Below, piece by piece: positions 40,501 through 54,420 of a DNA stretch of 64,000 nt; positions within the stretch are counted from its first letter, which is position 1; every line of letters starts with the position of its first letter. Where the stretch lies: the NCBI GenBank assembly GCA_030762175.1, contig JAUJEO010000021.1, forward strand, positions 1,550,001 to 1,614,000, read 5' to 3'. The translations under genes and the position numbers were made by a program. This stretch comes from Metallyticus violacea. Its lineage: Eukaryota > Arthropoda > Insecta > Mantodea > Metallyticidae. The notes beneath the pieces were generated by a model. The model was not told where the DNA came from. It worked only from the letters and a program-made list of their open reading frames with translations, and ran no database searches.

Positions 40501-43500
40501 CGGTCTTATTTGAGATAACTGGTTCTCTTCCATTTTTCTAGTTTGATAGCCTTAGAAAAGCATATTATAGGGTAAAAATCTCGAAAAGATAAAAATTTGC
40601 TTTCGAAGTTTGGAAACTTCAAAAAAGAATCGCGTTTTGTTACGTTTCAAATGGAGATAACTATTTCTCCTTCATTATTCTCTTTAGATAGCCTTAGAAT
40701 ACCATAAAATGAAGAAAGATTCGCGAAAAGAAAAATTTATTTCGATGGTTGGAATCTTCATTAGAATCACTTTTTTTCCGTTCTTATTTGAGATAAATGG
40801 TTCTCCTTCATTTTACTAGTTTGATAACCTTAGGAAAGCATATTATGGGGAAAAATCAAGAAAAGAAAAAAAAAATTTTCGAAGTTTGGAAACTTCAAAT
40901 GAATCGCGTTTTGTTGCGTTTCAAATGGAGATTACTATTTTTCCTTCATTTTTCTAGTTTGATAGCCTTCTAAACCATAAATTAAAGAAAGATTCGCGAA
41001 TAGAGAAGATTTATTTCGATGTTGCAAATTTCATTAGAATCACTTTTATTTCCGTTCTTAGTTGAGATAACTGGTTCTCTTTCATTTATCCAGTTTGATA
41101 GCCTTAGATAAGCATTTTATGCTGAAAGAATCTAGAAAAGAAAAAAAATTTTTTTCGAAGTTTGGAAACTTCAAAGAATCGCGTTTTGTTGCCTTTCAAA
41201 TGGAGATAACTATTTCTCCTTCATTATTCTACTTTGATAGCCTTAGAAAACCATAAAATAAAGAAAGACTCGCGAAATGAAAACATTTATTTCGATGGTT
41301 GGAAACTTCATATGAATTACTTTTTTTCCGTTCTTATTTCGATAACTGGTTCTCTTTCATTTTTTCTCTTTGATAGCCTTAGAAATCCATATTATGCGTA
41401 AAGAATCTAGAAAAGAAAAAAAGATTTTTCGAAGTTTAGAAACTTCAAAAGAATCGCGCTTTGTTGCGTTTCAAATGCAGATAACTATTTCTCCTTCATT
41501 ATTCTAGTTTGATAGCCTTAGAATACCATAAAATGAATAAAGATTCGCGAAAAAAAAACATTTATTTCGATGGTTGGAATCTTCATTAGAATCGCTTTTT
41601 TCCCGTTCTTATTTGAGATAACTGGTTCTCTTTCGTTTTTCTTCTTTGATAGCTTTACAAACGGATATTATGCGGAAAGAATCTCGAAAAGAAAAAAATT
41701 TTTTTTCGAACTGTGGAAACTTCAAAAGAATCGCGATTTGTTGCGTTTCAAATGGAGATAACTAATTCTCCTTCATTATTCTAGTTTGATAGCCTTCTAA
41801 AGCATAAATTAAAGAAAGATTCGCGAATAGAGGAGATTTATTTCGATGTTGCAAATTTCATTAGAATCACTATTTTTCCGTTCTTAGTTGAGAGAACTGG
41901 TTCTCTTTCATTTTTCCACTTTGAAAGCTTTACAAAAACATATTGTGCGGAAAGAATCTCGAAAAGAAAAAAAAAGTTTTCGAACTTTGGAAATTTCAAA
42001 AGAATCGCGTTTTTTTGCGTTACAAATGGAGATAACTATTTCTCCTTCATTATTCTAGTTTGATAGCCTTAGAAAACCATAAAATGAAGAAATATACGCG
42101 AAATGAAAACCCTTATTTCAATGGTTGGGAACTTCATTAGAATCACTTTTTTTTCCGTTCTTATTTCAGATAACTGTTTCTCTTTCATTTTTCCACTTTG
42201 ATAGCCTTAGAAAAGCATATTATGAGGAAAGAATCTAGAAAAGAAAAAAATTTTTTTCGAAGTTTGGAAACTTCAAAAGAATCGCGTTTTGTTGCGTTTC
42301 AAATGGAGATAACTATTTATCCTTCATTATTCTAGTTTGATAGCCTTAGAAAAACATAAAATGAAGAAAGATTCGCAAAATGAAAACATTTATTTCGATG
42401 GTTGGAAACTTCATTAGAATCACTTTTTTTCCGTTTTTATTTGAGATAACTGGTTCTCTTCCATTTTTTACTTTGATAGCTTTACAAAAGCATATTATGC
42501 GGAAAGAACCTCGAAAAGAAAAAATTTATTTTCGAAGGTTGGAAACTTCAAAAGAATGGCGTTTTTATGCGTTTCAAATGGAGATAACTATTTCTCCTTC
42601 ATTTTTCTAGTTTGATTGCCTTATAAATCCATAAAATGAAAAAAGATTCGCGAATAAATAAGATTTATTTCGGTGGTTGGAAACTTCATTAGAATCACTT
42701 TTTTTCCGGTCTAATTTGAGATAACTGGTTCCCTTTCATTTTTCTAGTTTGATAGCCTTAGAAAAGCATATTATGGGGAAAAATCAAGAAAAGAAAAAAA
42801 AAATTTTTCGAAGTTTGAAAACTTAAAATGAATCGCGTTTTGTTGCGTTTCAAATGGAGATTACTATTTCTCCTTCATTATTCTTGTTTGATAGCCTTAG
42901 AATACCATAAAATGAATAAAGATTCGCGAAAAGAAAACATTTATTTCGATGGTTGGAATCTTCATTAGAAACGCTTTTTTCCGTTCTTATTTGAGATAAC
43001 TGGTTCTCTTTCGTTTTTCTTCTTTGATAGCTTTACAAACGGATATTATGCGGAAAGAATCTCGAAAAGAAAAAATTTTTTTTCGAACTTTGGAAACTTC
43101 AAAAGAATCGCGATTTGTTGCGTTTCAAATGGAGATAACTAATTCTCCTTCATTATTCTAGTTTGATAGCCTTCTAAACCATAAATTAAAGAAAGATTCG
43201 CGAATAGAGAAGATTTATTTCGATGTTGCAAATTTCATTAGAATCACTTTTATTTCCGTTCTTAGTTGAGATAACTGGTTCTCTTTCATTTTTCCAGTTT
43301 GATAGCCTTAGATAAGATTTTTATGCTGAAAGAATCTAGAAAAGAAAAAAATTTTTTTTCGAAGTTTGGAAACTTCAAAAGAATCGCGTTTTGTTGCGTT
43401 TCAAATGGAGATAACTATTTCTCCTTCGTTATTCTAGGTTGATAGCCTTAGAAAACCATAAAATGAAGAAAGATTCGCGAAATGAAAACATTTATTTCGA

Positions 43501-46500
43501 TGGTTGGAAACTTCATTAGAATTGCTTTTTTTCCGTTCTTATTTGAGATAACTGGTTCTATTTCATTTTTCAAGTTGATAGCCTTAGAAAAGCATATTCT
43601 GCGAGAAGAATATCGAAAAGAAAAAAATTTTTTTCCGAAGTTTGGAAACTTCAAAAGAATCGTGTTTTGTTGCGTTTCAAATGGAGATAAGTATTTCTCC
43701 TTCATTATTTTAGTTTGATAGCCTTAGAAAACCATAAAATGAAGAAAGATTCGCGAAAATAAAACATTTATTTCGATGGTTGGAAAGTTCATCAGAATCG
43801 CTTTTTTTTTCCGTTCTTATTTGAGATAACTGGTTCACTTTCATTTTTCTACTTTGATATCCTTAGAAAAGCAAATTCTGCGGAAAGAATATCGGAAAAA
43901 AAAAAATTTCTGAAGTTTGGAAACTTCAAAAGAACCGCGCTTTGTTGCGTTTCAAATGGAGATAACTATTTCTCCTTAATTATTCTAGTATGATAGCGTT
44001 AGAAAACCATAAAATGAAGAAAGAATCGCGAACAGAGAACACTTATTTCGAAGGTTGGAAACTTCATTAGAATCGCTGTTTTTCCGTTCTTATTTGAGAT
44101 AACTGGTTCTCCTTCATTTTCCTATTTGATAGCCTTAGAAAAGCATATTCTGCGCGAAGAATATCGAAAAGAAAAAAATTTTTTTTCCAAGTTTGGAAAC
44201 TTCAAAAGAATCGTGTTTTGTTGCGTTTCAAATGGAGATAACTATTTCTCCTTCATTATTCTAGTTTGATAGCCTTAGAAAACCATAAAATGAAAAGAAA
44301 ACATTTATTTCGATGGTTGGAAACTTCATTAGAATCGCTGTTTTTCCGTTCTTATTTGAAATAACTGGTTCTCTTTCATTTTTCTTGTTTGATAGCCTTG
44401 GAAAAGCATATTATGCGGAAAGAATCTCGCAAGAAAAAATTTATTTTCGAAGTTTGGAAACTTTAAAAGAATCGCGTTTTTTTTGCGTTTCAAATGGAGA
44501 TAACTATTTCTCCTTCATTATTCTAGTTTGATAGCCTTAGAAAACCATAAAGTGAAGAAATATTCGCGAAATGAAAACCTTTATTTCAATGGTTGGAAAC
44601 TTCATTAGAATCACTTTTTTTTTCGGTCTTATTTGAGATAACTGGTTCTCTTTAATTTTTCTAGTTTGATAGCCTTAGTAAAGCATATTATGCGGAAAGA
44701 ATCTCGAAAAGAAAAAAAAATTTTTCGAACTTTGGAAACTTCAAAAGAATCGCGTTTTGTTGCGTTTCAAATGGAGATAACTATTTCTCCTTCAATATTC
44801 TTGTTTGATAGCCTTAGAATACCATAAAATGAAGAAAGATTCGCGAAAAGAAAAATTTATTTCGATGGTTGGAATCTTCATTAGAATCACTTTTTTTCCG
44901 TTCTTATTTGAGATAACTGGTTCTCCTTCATTTTACTAGTTTGATAACCTTAGAAAAGCATATTATGGGGAAAGAATCAAGAAAAGAAAAAAAAATTTTC
45001 GAACTTTGGAAACTTCAAATGAATCGCGTTTTGTTGCGTTTCAAATGGAGATTACTATTTCTCCTTCATTATTCTTGTTTGATAGCCTTAGAATACCATA
45101 AAATGAAGAAAGATTCGCGAAAAGAAAACATTTATTTCGATGGTTGTAAACTTCATTAGAATCGCTTTTTTTCCGTTCTTATTTGAGATAACTGGTTTTC
45201 TTTCATTTTTCTGCTTTGATAGCCTTAGAAAAGCATATTCTGCGCAAAGAATCTCGAAAGGAAAAAAAATTATTTTCGAAGTTTGGAAACATCAAAAGAA
45301 TCGCATTTTTTTTTTTTTGCATTTCAAATGGAGATAACTATTTCTCCTTCATTATTCTTGTTTGATAGCCTTAGAAAACATAAAATTAAGAAAGATTCGC
45401 CAAAAGAAAACATTTATTTCGATGGTTGGAAACTTTATTAGAATCGCTGTTTTTCCGTTCTTATTTGTCATAACTGGTTCTCTTTCAATTTTCTTCTTTG
45501 ATGGCCTTAGAAAAGCATATTCTGCGCAAAGAATCTCGAAAAGAAAAATTTTTTTTCGAAGTTTGGAAACTTCAAAGGAATCGCGTTTTGTTACGTTTCA
45601 AATGGAGATAACTATTTCTCCTTGATTATTCTAGTTTGATAGCCTTAGAAAACCATAAAATGAAGAAAGATTCGCGAAAATAAAGCATTTATTTCCGTGG
45701 TTGTAAACTTCATTAGAATCACTTTTTTTCCGGTCTTATTTGAGATAACTGGTTCTCTTTCATTTTTCTAGTTTGATAGCCTTGGAAAAGCATATTATGG
45801 GGAAAAAATCTCGAAAAGATAAAAATTTGTTTTCGAAGTTTGGAAACTTCAAAATAATCGCGTTTTGTTGCGTTTCAAATGGAGATAACTATTTCTCCTT
45901 CATTATTCTTGTTTGATAGCCTTAGAATACCATAAAATGAAGAAAGATTCCCGAAAAGAAAAGATTTATTTCGATGGATGGAAAATTCATTAGAATCGCT
46001 GTTTTTCCGTTCTTATTTGAGATAACTGGTTCTCTTTCATTTTACTTCTTTGATAGCCTTAGAAAAGCATATTATGCGGAAAGAATCTCGAAAAGAAAAA
46101 ATTTTTTTTTTAAATTTGGAAACTTCAAAACAATCGCGTTTTGTTAAGTTTCAAATGGAGATAACTATTTCTCCTTCACTATTCTAGTTTGATAGCCTTA
46201 GAAAACCCTTAAATGAAGAAAGATTTCCGAAAAGAAAAGATTTATTTCCATTGTTGGAATCTTCATTAGTATCACTTTTTTTCCGTTCTTATTTGAGATA
46301 ACTGGTTCTCCTTCATTTCCCCGTTTGATAACCTTAGAAATGCATATTATGGGGAAAGAATCTAGAAAAGAAAAAATTTTTTTTTCAAACTTTGGAAAAT
46401 TCAAAATAATCGCGTTTTGTTGCGTTTCAAATGGAGATAACTAATTCTCCTTTATTATTCTAGTTTGATAGCCTTAAAAAGCCATAAAATGAAGAAATAT

Positions 46501-49500
46501 TTTGCCAAAAGAAAACATTTATTTCCATGGTAGGAAACTTCATTAGAATCACTTTTTTGCGTTCTTATTTGACATAAATGGTTCTCTTTCATTTTTCTAC
46601 TTTGATGGCTTTAGAAAATCATATACTGCGCAAACAATCTCGCAAGAAATAATTAATTTTCGAAGTTTGGAAACTTCAAAAGAATCGCGTTTTTTTGCGT
46701 TTCAAATAGAGATAACTATTTCTCCTTCATTATTCTAGTTTGATAGCCTTAGAAAACCATAAAATGAAGAAATATACGCGAAATGAAAACCTTTATTTCA
46801 ATGGTTGGAAACTTCATTAGAATCACTTTTTTTTCCGTTCTTATTTCAGATAACTGTTTCTCTTTCATTTTTCCACTTTGTTAGCCTTAGAAAGGCATAT
46901 TATGAGGAAAGAATCTAGAAAAGAAAAAAAATTTTTTCGAAGTTTGGAAACTTCAAAGAATCGCGTTTTGTTGCGTTTCAAATGGAGATAACTATTTCTC
47001 ATTCGTTATTCTAGTTTGATCGCCTTAGAAAACCATAAAATGAAGAAAGATTCGCGAAATGAAAACATTTATTTCGATGGTTGGAACCTTCATTAGAATC
47101 ACATTTTTTTCCGTTTTTATTTTAGATAACTGGTTCTCTTCCATTTTGCTACTTTGATAGCTTTACAAAAGCATATTATGGGGAAAGAATCTCGAAAGAA
47201 AAAATTTATTTTCGAAAGTTGGAAACTTCAAAAGAATGGCGTTTTTATGCGTTTCAAATGGAGATAACTATTTCTCCTTCATTTTTCTAGTTTGATTGCC
47301 TTAGAAAACAATAAAATGAAGAAAGATTCGCGAAGAGATAAGATTTATTTCCGTGGTTGGAAACTTCATTAGAATCACCTTTTTTCCGGTGTTATTTGAG
47401 ATAAATGGTTCTCTTTAATTTTTCTAGTTTGATAGCCTTAGAAAAGCATATTATGGGGAAAAATTCTCGAAAAGATAAAAATTTGCTTTCGAAGTTTGGA
47501 AACTTCAAAAGAATCGCGTTTTGTTACGTTTCAAATGGAGATAACTATTTCTCCTTCATTATTCTTGTTTGATAGCCTTAGAATACCATAAAATGAAGAA
47601 AGATTCGCGAAAAGAAAAATTTATTTCGATTTTTGGAATCTTCATTAGAATCACTTTTTTTCGGTTCTTATTTGAGATACCTGGTTCTCCTTCATTTTAC
47701 TAGTTTGATAACGTTAGGAAACCATATTATGCGGAAAAATCAAGAAAAGAAAAAAATTTTCGAAGTTTGGAAACTTCAAATGAATCGCGTTTTGTTGCGT
47801 TTCAAATGGAGATTACTATTTCTCCTTCATTATTCTAGTTTGATAGCCAAAAAAAACATAAAATGAAGAAAGATTTGCCAAAAGAAAACATTTATTTCGA
47901 TGGTAGGAAACTTCATTAGAATCGCTTTTTTGCGTTCTTATTTGACATGACTGGTTCTCTTTCATTTTTCTACTTTGATGGCCTTAGAAAAGCATATACT
48001 GCGCAAAGAATCTCGAAAAGAAAAAAATTTTTTTTCGAAGTTTGGAAACTTGAAATGAATCGCGATTTGTTGCGTTTCAAATGGAGATAACAATTTCTCC
48101 TTCATTATTCTAGTTTGATAGCCTGCTAAAGCATAAATTAAAGAAAGATTCGCGAATAGAGAAGATTTATTTCGATGTTGCAAATTTCATTAGGATCACT
48201 TTTTTTCCGTTCATAGTTGAGATAACTGGTTCTCTTTCATTTTTCCAGTTTGATAGCCTTAGAAAAGCATATTATGCTGAAAGAATCTAGAAAAGAAAAA
48301 AAATTTTTTACGAAGTTTGGAAACTTCAAAAGAATCGTGTTTTGTTGCGTTTCAAATGGAGATAACTATTTCTCCTTCATTATTTTATTTTGATAGCCTT
48401 AGAAAACCATAAAACGAAGAAAGATTCGCGAAAATAAAACATTTATTTCGATGGTTGGAAAGTTCATTAGAATCACTTTTTTTTCCGTTCTTATTTGAGA
48501 TAACTGGTTCACTTTCAGTTTTCTACTTTGATAGCCTTAGAAAAGCAAATTCTGCGGAAAGAATATCGGAAAAAAAAAATTCTGAAGTTTGGAAACTTCA
48601 AAAGAACCGCGCTTTGTTGCGTTTCAAATGGAGATAACTATTTCTCCTTCATTATTCTAGTATGATAGCGTTAGAAAACCATAAAATGAAGAAAGAATCG
48701 CGAACAGAGAACATTTATTTCGAAGGTTGGAAACTTCATTAAAATCGCTGTTTTTCCGTTCTTATTTGAGATAACTATTTCTCCTTCATTATTCTAGTTT
48801 GATATCCTTAGAAAACCATAAAATGAAGAAACATTCGCGAAAAGAAAACATTTATTTCGATGGTAGGAAACTTCATTAGAATCACCTTTTTGCGTTCTTA
48901 TTTGACATAACTGGTTCTCTTTCATTTTTCTACTTTGATGGCTTTAGAAAATTATATACTGCGCAAACAATCTCGCAAGAAAAAATTCATTTTCGAAGTT
49001 TGGAAACTTCAAAGAATCGCGTTTTGTTGCGTTTCAAATGGAGATAACTATTTCTCCTTCATTATTCTAGTTTGATCGCCTTAGAAAACCATAAAATGAA
49101 GAGAGATTCGCGAAATGAAAACATTTATTTCGATGGTTGGAAACCTTATTAGAATCGCTTTTTTTCCGTTCTTATTTGAGATAACTGGTTCTCTTTCGTT
49201 TTTCTTCTTTATTAGCTTTACAAAATGATATTATGCGGAAAGAATCTCGAAAAGAAAAAAAAAATTTTTTCGAACTTTGGAAACTTCAAAAGAATCGCGT
49301 TTTGTTGCGTTTCAAATGGAGATAACTATTTCTCCTTCATTATTCTAGTTTGATAGCCTTAAAAAACCATAAAATGAACAATGATTCGCGAAAAGAAAAC
49401 ATTTATTTCGATGGTAGGAAACTTCATTAGAATCCCTTTTTTGCGTTCTTATTTGACATAACTGGTTCTCTTTCATTTTTCTACTTTGATGGCCTTAGAA

Positions 49501-50085
49501 AAGCATATACTGCGCAAAGAATCTCGAAAAGAAAAAAAATTTTTTCGAAGTTTGGAAACTTCAAAAGAATAGCGTTTTGTTGCGTTTCAAATGGAGATAA
49601 CTATTTCTCCTTCATTATTCTAGTTTGATAGCCTTAGAAAACCATAAAATGAAGAAAGATTCGCGAAATGAAAAACATTTATTTCGATGGTTGGAACCTT
49701 CATTAGAATCACTTTTTTTTCCGTTTTTATTTTAGATAACTGGTTCTCTTCCATTTTGCTACTTTGATAGCTTTTCAAAAGCATATTATGGGGAAACAAT
49801 CTCGAAGGAAAAAATTTATTTTCGAAGGTTGGAAACTTCAAAAGAATGGCGTTTTTATGCGTTTCAAATGGCGATCACTATTTCTCCTTCATTTTTCTAG
49901 TTTGATTGCCTTAGAAAACAATAAAATGAAGAAAGATTCGGGAATAGATAAGATTTATTTCCGTGGTTGGAAACTTCATTAGAATCACCTTTTTTCCGGT
50001 CTTATTTGAGATAACTGGTTCTCTTCCATTTTTCTAGTTTGATAGCCTTAGAAAAGCATATTATAGGGAAAAAATCTCGAAAAGA
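28586..50085. repeat. Higher-order repeat, copy 2 (~21.5 kb)
   Basis: Nearly identical to copy 1 by eye. Differences noticed are single substitutions (near 33,841, 38,889 and 42,508), run-length changes, a 2-bp deletion at about 37,323 and one missing dimer at about 33,085. The break at ~28,585 joins sequence like 16,880 to sequence like 6,835, within the shared word TCTCGAAAAGA. The copy ends near 50,085 in the same word. Confidence 0.85.
33085..33110 (+). repeat. In-register loss of one dimer in copy 2
   Basis: The sequence around CACTTTGATACCTTTACAAAAGG fuses the left part seen near 11,325 with the right part seen near 11,601. This removes one 276-bp dimer and changes the copy-to-copy offset from 21,766 to 21,490. 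Confidence 0.75.
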
Positions 50086-53000
50086 AAAAATTTTTTTTTC
50101 GAATTTTGGAAACTTCAAAAGAATCGTGTTTTGTTGCGTTTCAAATGGAGATAACTATTTCTCCTTCATTATTCTAGTTTGATAGCCTTAGAAAACCATA
50201 AAATGAAGAATGATTCGCTATATGATAACATTTATTTCGATGGTTGGAAACTTCATTAGAATTACTTTTTTTCCGTTCTTATTTCAGAAAACTGGTTCTC
50301 TTTCATTTTTCCACTTTGATAGCTTTACAAAAACATATTATGCGGAAAGAATCTCGAAAAGAAAAAAAAAGTTTTCGAACTTTGGAAATTTCAAAAGAAT
50401 CGCGTTTTGTTGCGTTTCAAATGGAGATAACTATTTCTCCTTCATTATTCTAGTTTGATATCCTTAGAAAACCATAAAATGAAGAAAGATTCGCGAAAAG
50501 AAAACATTTATTTCGATGGTTGGAAACTTCCTTAGAATCGCTGTTTTTCCGTTCTTATTTGAGATAACTGGTTCTCTTTCGTTTTTCTTCTTTGATACCT
50601 TTACAAAAGGATATTATGCGGAAAGAATCTCGAAAAGAAAAAAATTTTTGTTCAAACTTTGGAAACTTCAAAAGAATCGCGTTTTGTAGCGTTTCAAATG
50701 GAGATAACTAATTCTCCTTCATTATTCTAGTTTGATAGCCTTAAAAAGCCATAAAATGAAGAAAGATTCGCCAACAGAAAACATTTATTTCCATGGTAGG
50801 AAACTTCATTAGAATCACTTTTTTGCGTTCCTATTTGACATAACTGGTTCTCTTTCATTTTTCTACTTTGATGGCTTTAGAAAATCATATACTGCGCAAA
50901 CAATCTCGCAAGAAAAAATTCATTTTCGAAGTTTGGAAACTTCAAAAGAATCGCGTTTTTTTGCGTTACAAATGGAGATAACTATTTCTCCTTCATTATT
51001 CTAGTTTGATAGCCTTAGAAAAACATAAAATGAAGAAAGATTCGCAAAATGAAAACATTTATTTCGATGGTTGGAAACTTCATTAGAATCAATTTTTTTC
51101 CGTTTTTATTTGAGATAACTGGTTCTCTTCCATTTTTCTACTTTGATAGCTTTACAAAAGCATATTATGCGGAAAGAATCTCGAAAAGAAAAAATTTATT
51201 TTCGAAGGTTGGAAACTTCAAAAGAATGGCGTTTTTATGCGTTTCAAATGGAGATAACTATTTCTCCTTCATTTTTCTAGTTTGATTGCCTTAGAAATCC
51301 ATAAAATGAAGAAAGATTCGCGAATAAATAAGATTTATTTCGGTGGTTGGAAACTTCATTAGAATCACTTTTTTTCCGGTCTTATTTGAGATAACTGGTT
51401 CTCTTTCATTTTACTTCTTTGATAGCCTTAGAAAAGCATATTATGCGGAAAGAATCTCGAAAAGAAAAAAAATTTTTTTTTGGATTTTGGAAACTTCAAA
51501 AGAATCGCGTTTTGTTGCCTTTGAAATGGAGATAACTATTTCTCCTTCATTATTCCCTTTGATAGCCTTAGAAAACCATTAAATGAAGAAAGATTTGCGA
51601 ATAGAAAAGATTTATTTCGATGGTTGGAATCCTCATTAGAATCACTTTTTTTCCGTTCTTATTTGAGATAACAGGTTCTCCTTCATTTTACTAGTTTGAT
51701 AACCTTAGAAAAGCATATTATGGGGAGAGAATCTCGAAAAGATAAAAATTTGTTTTCGAAGTTTGGAAACTTCAAAAGAAACGCGTTTTGTTAAGTTTCA
51801 AATGGAGATAACTATTTCTCCTTCATTATTCTTGTTTGATAGCCTTAGAATACCATAAAATGAAGAAAGATTCGCGAAAAGAAAAATTTATTTCGATGGT
51901 TGGAATCTTCATTAGAATCGCTTTTTTTCCGTCTTATTTGAGATAACTGGTTCTCCTTCATTTTACTAGTTTGATAAACTTAGAAAACCATATTATGGGG
52001 AAAGAATGAAGAAAAGAAAAAAAAAAATTTTCGAAGTTTGGAAACTTCAAATGAATCGCGTTTTGTTGCGTTTCAAATGGAGATTACTATTTCTCCTTCA
52101 TTATTCTTGTTTGATAGCCTTAGAATACCATAAAATGAAGAAAGTTTCGCGAAAAGAAAACATTTATTTCGATGGTTGGAAACTTCATTAGAATCGCTTT
52201 TTTTCCGTTCTTATTTGAGATAACTGGTTCTCTTTCGTTTTTCTTCTTTATTAGCTTTACAAAATGATATTATGCGGAAAGAATCTCGAAAAGAAAAAAA
52301 AAATTTTTTCGAACTTTGGAAACTTCAAAAGAATCGCGTTTTGTTGCGTTTCAAATGGAGATAACTATTTCTCCTTCATTATTCTAGTTTGATAGCCTTA
52401 AAAAACCATAAAATGAAGAATGATTCGCGAAAAGAAAACATTTATTTCGATGGTAGGAAACTTCATTAGAATCGCTTTTTTTCCGTTCTTATTTGAGATA
52501 ACTGGTTCTCTTTCGTTTTTCTTCTTTATTAGCTTTACAAAATGATATTATGCGCAAAGAATCTCGAAAAGAAAAAAATTTTTTTCGAAGTTTGGAAACT
52601 TGAAAGGAATCGCGATTTGTTGCGTTTCAAATGGAGATAACAATTTCTCCTTCATTATTCTTGATTGATAGCCTTAGAATACCATAAAATGAAGAAAGAT
52701 TCGCGGAAACAAAACATTTATTACGATGGTTGGAAACTTTATTATAATCGCTTTTTTTCCGTTCTTATTTGAGATAACTGGTTCTCTTTCATTTCTCTTC
52801 TTTGAAAGCTTTACAAAAGCATATTATGCGGAAAGAATCTCGCAAGAAAAAATTTATTTTCGAAGTTAGGAAACTTCAAAAGAATCGCGTTTTTTTGCGT
52901 TTCAAATGGAGATAACTATTTCTCCTTCATTATTCTAGTTAGATAGCCTTAGAAAACCATAAAATGAACAAAGATTCGCGAAAAGAAATCCTTTATTTAA

Positions 53001-54420
53001 ATGGTTGGAACCTTCATTAGAATCACTTTTTTTTCCGTTTTTATTTCAGTTAACTGGTTCTCTTTCATTTTTCCACTTTGATACCCTTAAAAAGCATATT
53101 ATGAGGAAAGCATCTAGAAAAGAAAAAAAAAATTTTCGAAGTTTGGAAACTTCAAAGGAATAGCGTTTTGTTGCGTTTCAAATGGAGATAACTATTTCTC
53201 CTTCATTATTCTAGTTTGATAGCCTTAGAAAACCATAAAATGAAGAAAGATTCGCGATATGAAAACATTTATTTCGATGGTTGGAACCTTCATTAGAATC
53301 TCTTTTTTTTCCGTTTTTATTTTAGATAACTGGTTCTCTTCCATTTTGCTACTTTGATAGCTTTACAAAAGCATATTATGGGGAAACAATCTCGAAGGAA
53401 AAAATTTATTTTCGAAGGTTGGAAACTTCAAAAGAATGGCGTTTTTATGCGTTTCAAATGGCGATCACTATTTCTCCTTCATTTTTCTAGTTTGATTGCC
53501 TTAGAAAACAATAAAATGAAGAAAGATTCGGGAATAGATAAGATTTATTTCCGTGGTTGGAAACTTCATTAGAATCACCTTTTTTCCGGTCTTATTTGAG
53601 ATAACTGGTTCTCTTCCATTTTTCTAGTTTGATAGCCTTAGAAAAGCATATTATAGGGAAAAAATCTCGAAAAGATAAAAATTTGCTTTCGAAGTTTGGA
53701 AACTTCAAAAGAATCGCGTTTTGTTGCGTTTGAAATAGAGATAACTAATTCTCCTTCATTATTCTTGTTTGATAGCCTTAGAATACCATAAAATGAAGAA
53801 AGATTCGCGAAAAGAAAAGTTTATTTCGATGGTTGGAATCTTCATTAGAATCACTTTTTTTCCGTTCTTATTTGAGATAAATGGTTCTCCTTCATTTTAC
53901 TAGTTTGATAACCTTAGGAAAGCATATTATGGGGAAAAATCAAGAAAAGAAAAAAAAAATTTTCGAAGTTTGGAAACTTCAAATGAATCGCGTTTTATTG
54001 CGTTTCAAATGGAGATTACTATTTCTCCTTCATTATTCTTGTTTGATAGCCTTAGAATACCATAAAATGAATAAAGATTCGCGAAAAGAAAACATTTATT
54101 TCGATGGTTGGAATCTTCATTAGAATCGCTTTTTTCCCGTTCTTATTTGAGATAACTGGTTCTCTTTCGTTTTTCTTCTTTGATAGCTTTACAAACGGAT
54201 ATTATGCGGAAAGAATCTCGAAAAGAAAAAAATTTTTTTTCGAACTTTGGAAACTTCAAAAGAATCGCGATTTGTTGCGTTTCAAATGGAGATAACTAAT
54301 TCTCCTTCATTATTCTAGTTTGATAGCCTTCTAAAGCATAAATTAAAGAAAGATTCGCGAATAGAGAAGATTTATTTCGATGTTGCAAATTTCATTAGAA
54401 TCACTTTTTTTCCGTTCTTA
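50086..54420. repeat. Rearranged partial higher-order copy
   Basis: This block does not continue as copy 2 begins. It resembles ~14,960 first, then ~11,220 to 13,900, then ~16,570 to 17,640, with segments skipped. The distance from the variant at 50,210 to that at 51,049 is 839 bp, against 1,116 bp at 11,219-12,335, so one dimer is missing. At about 54,421 it switches to sequence like 6,475 / 45,185. Confidence 0.7.
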
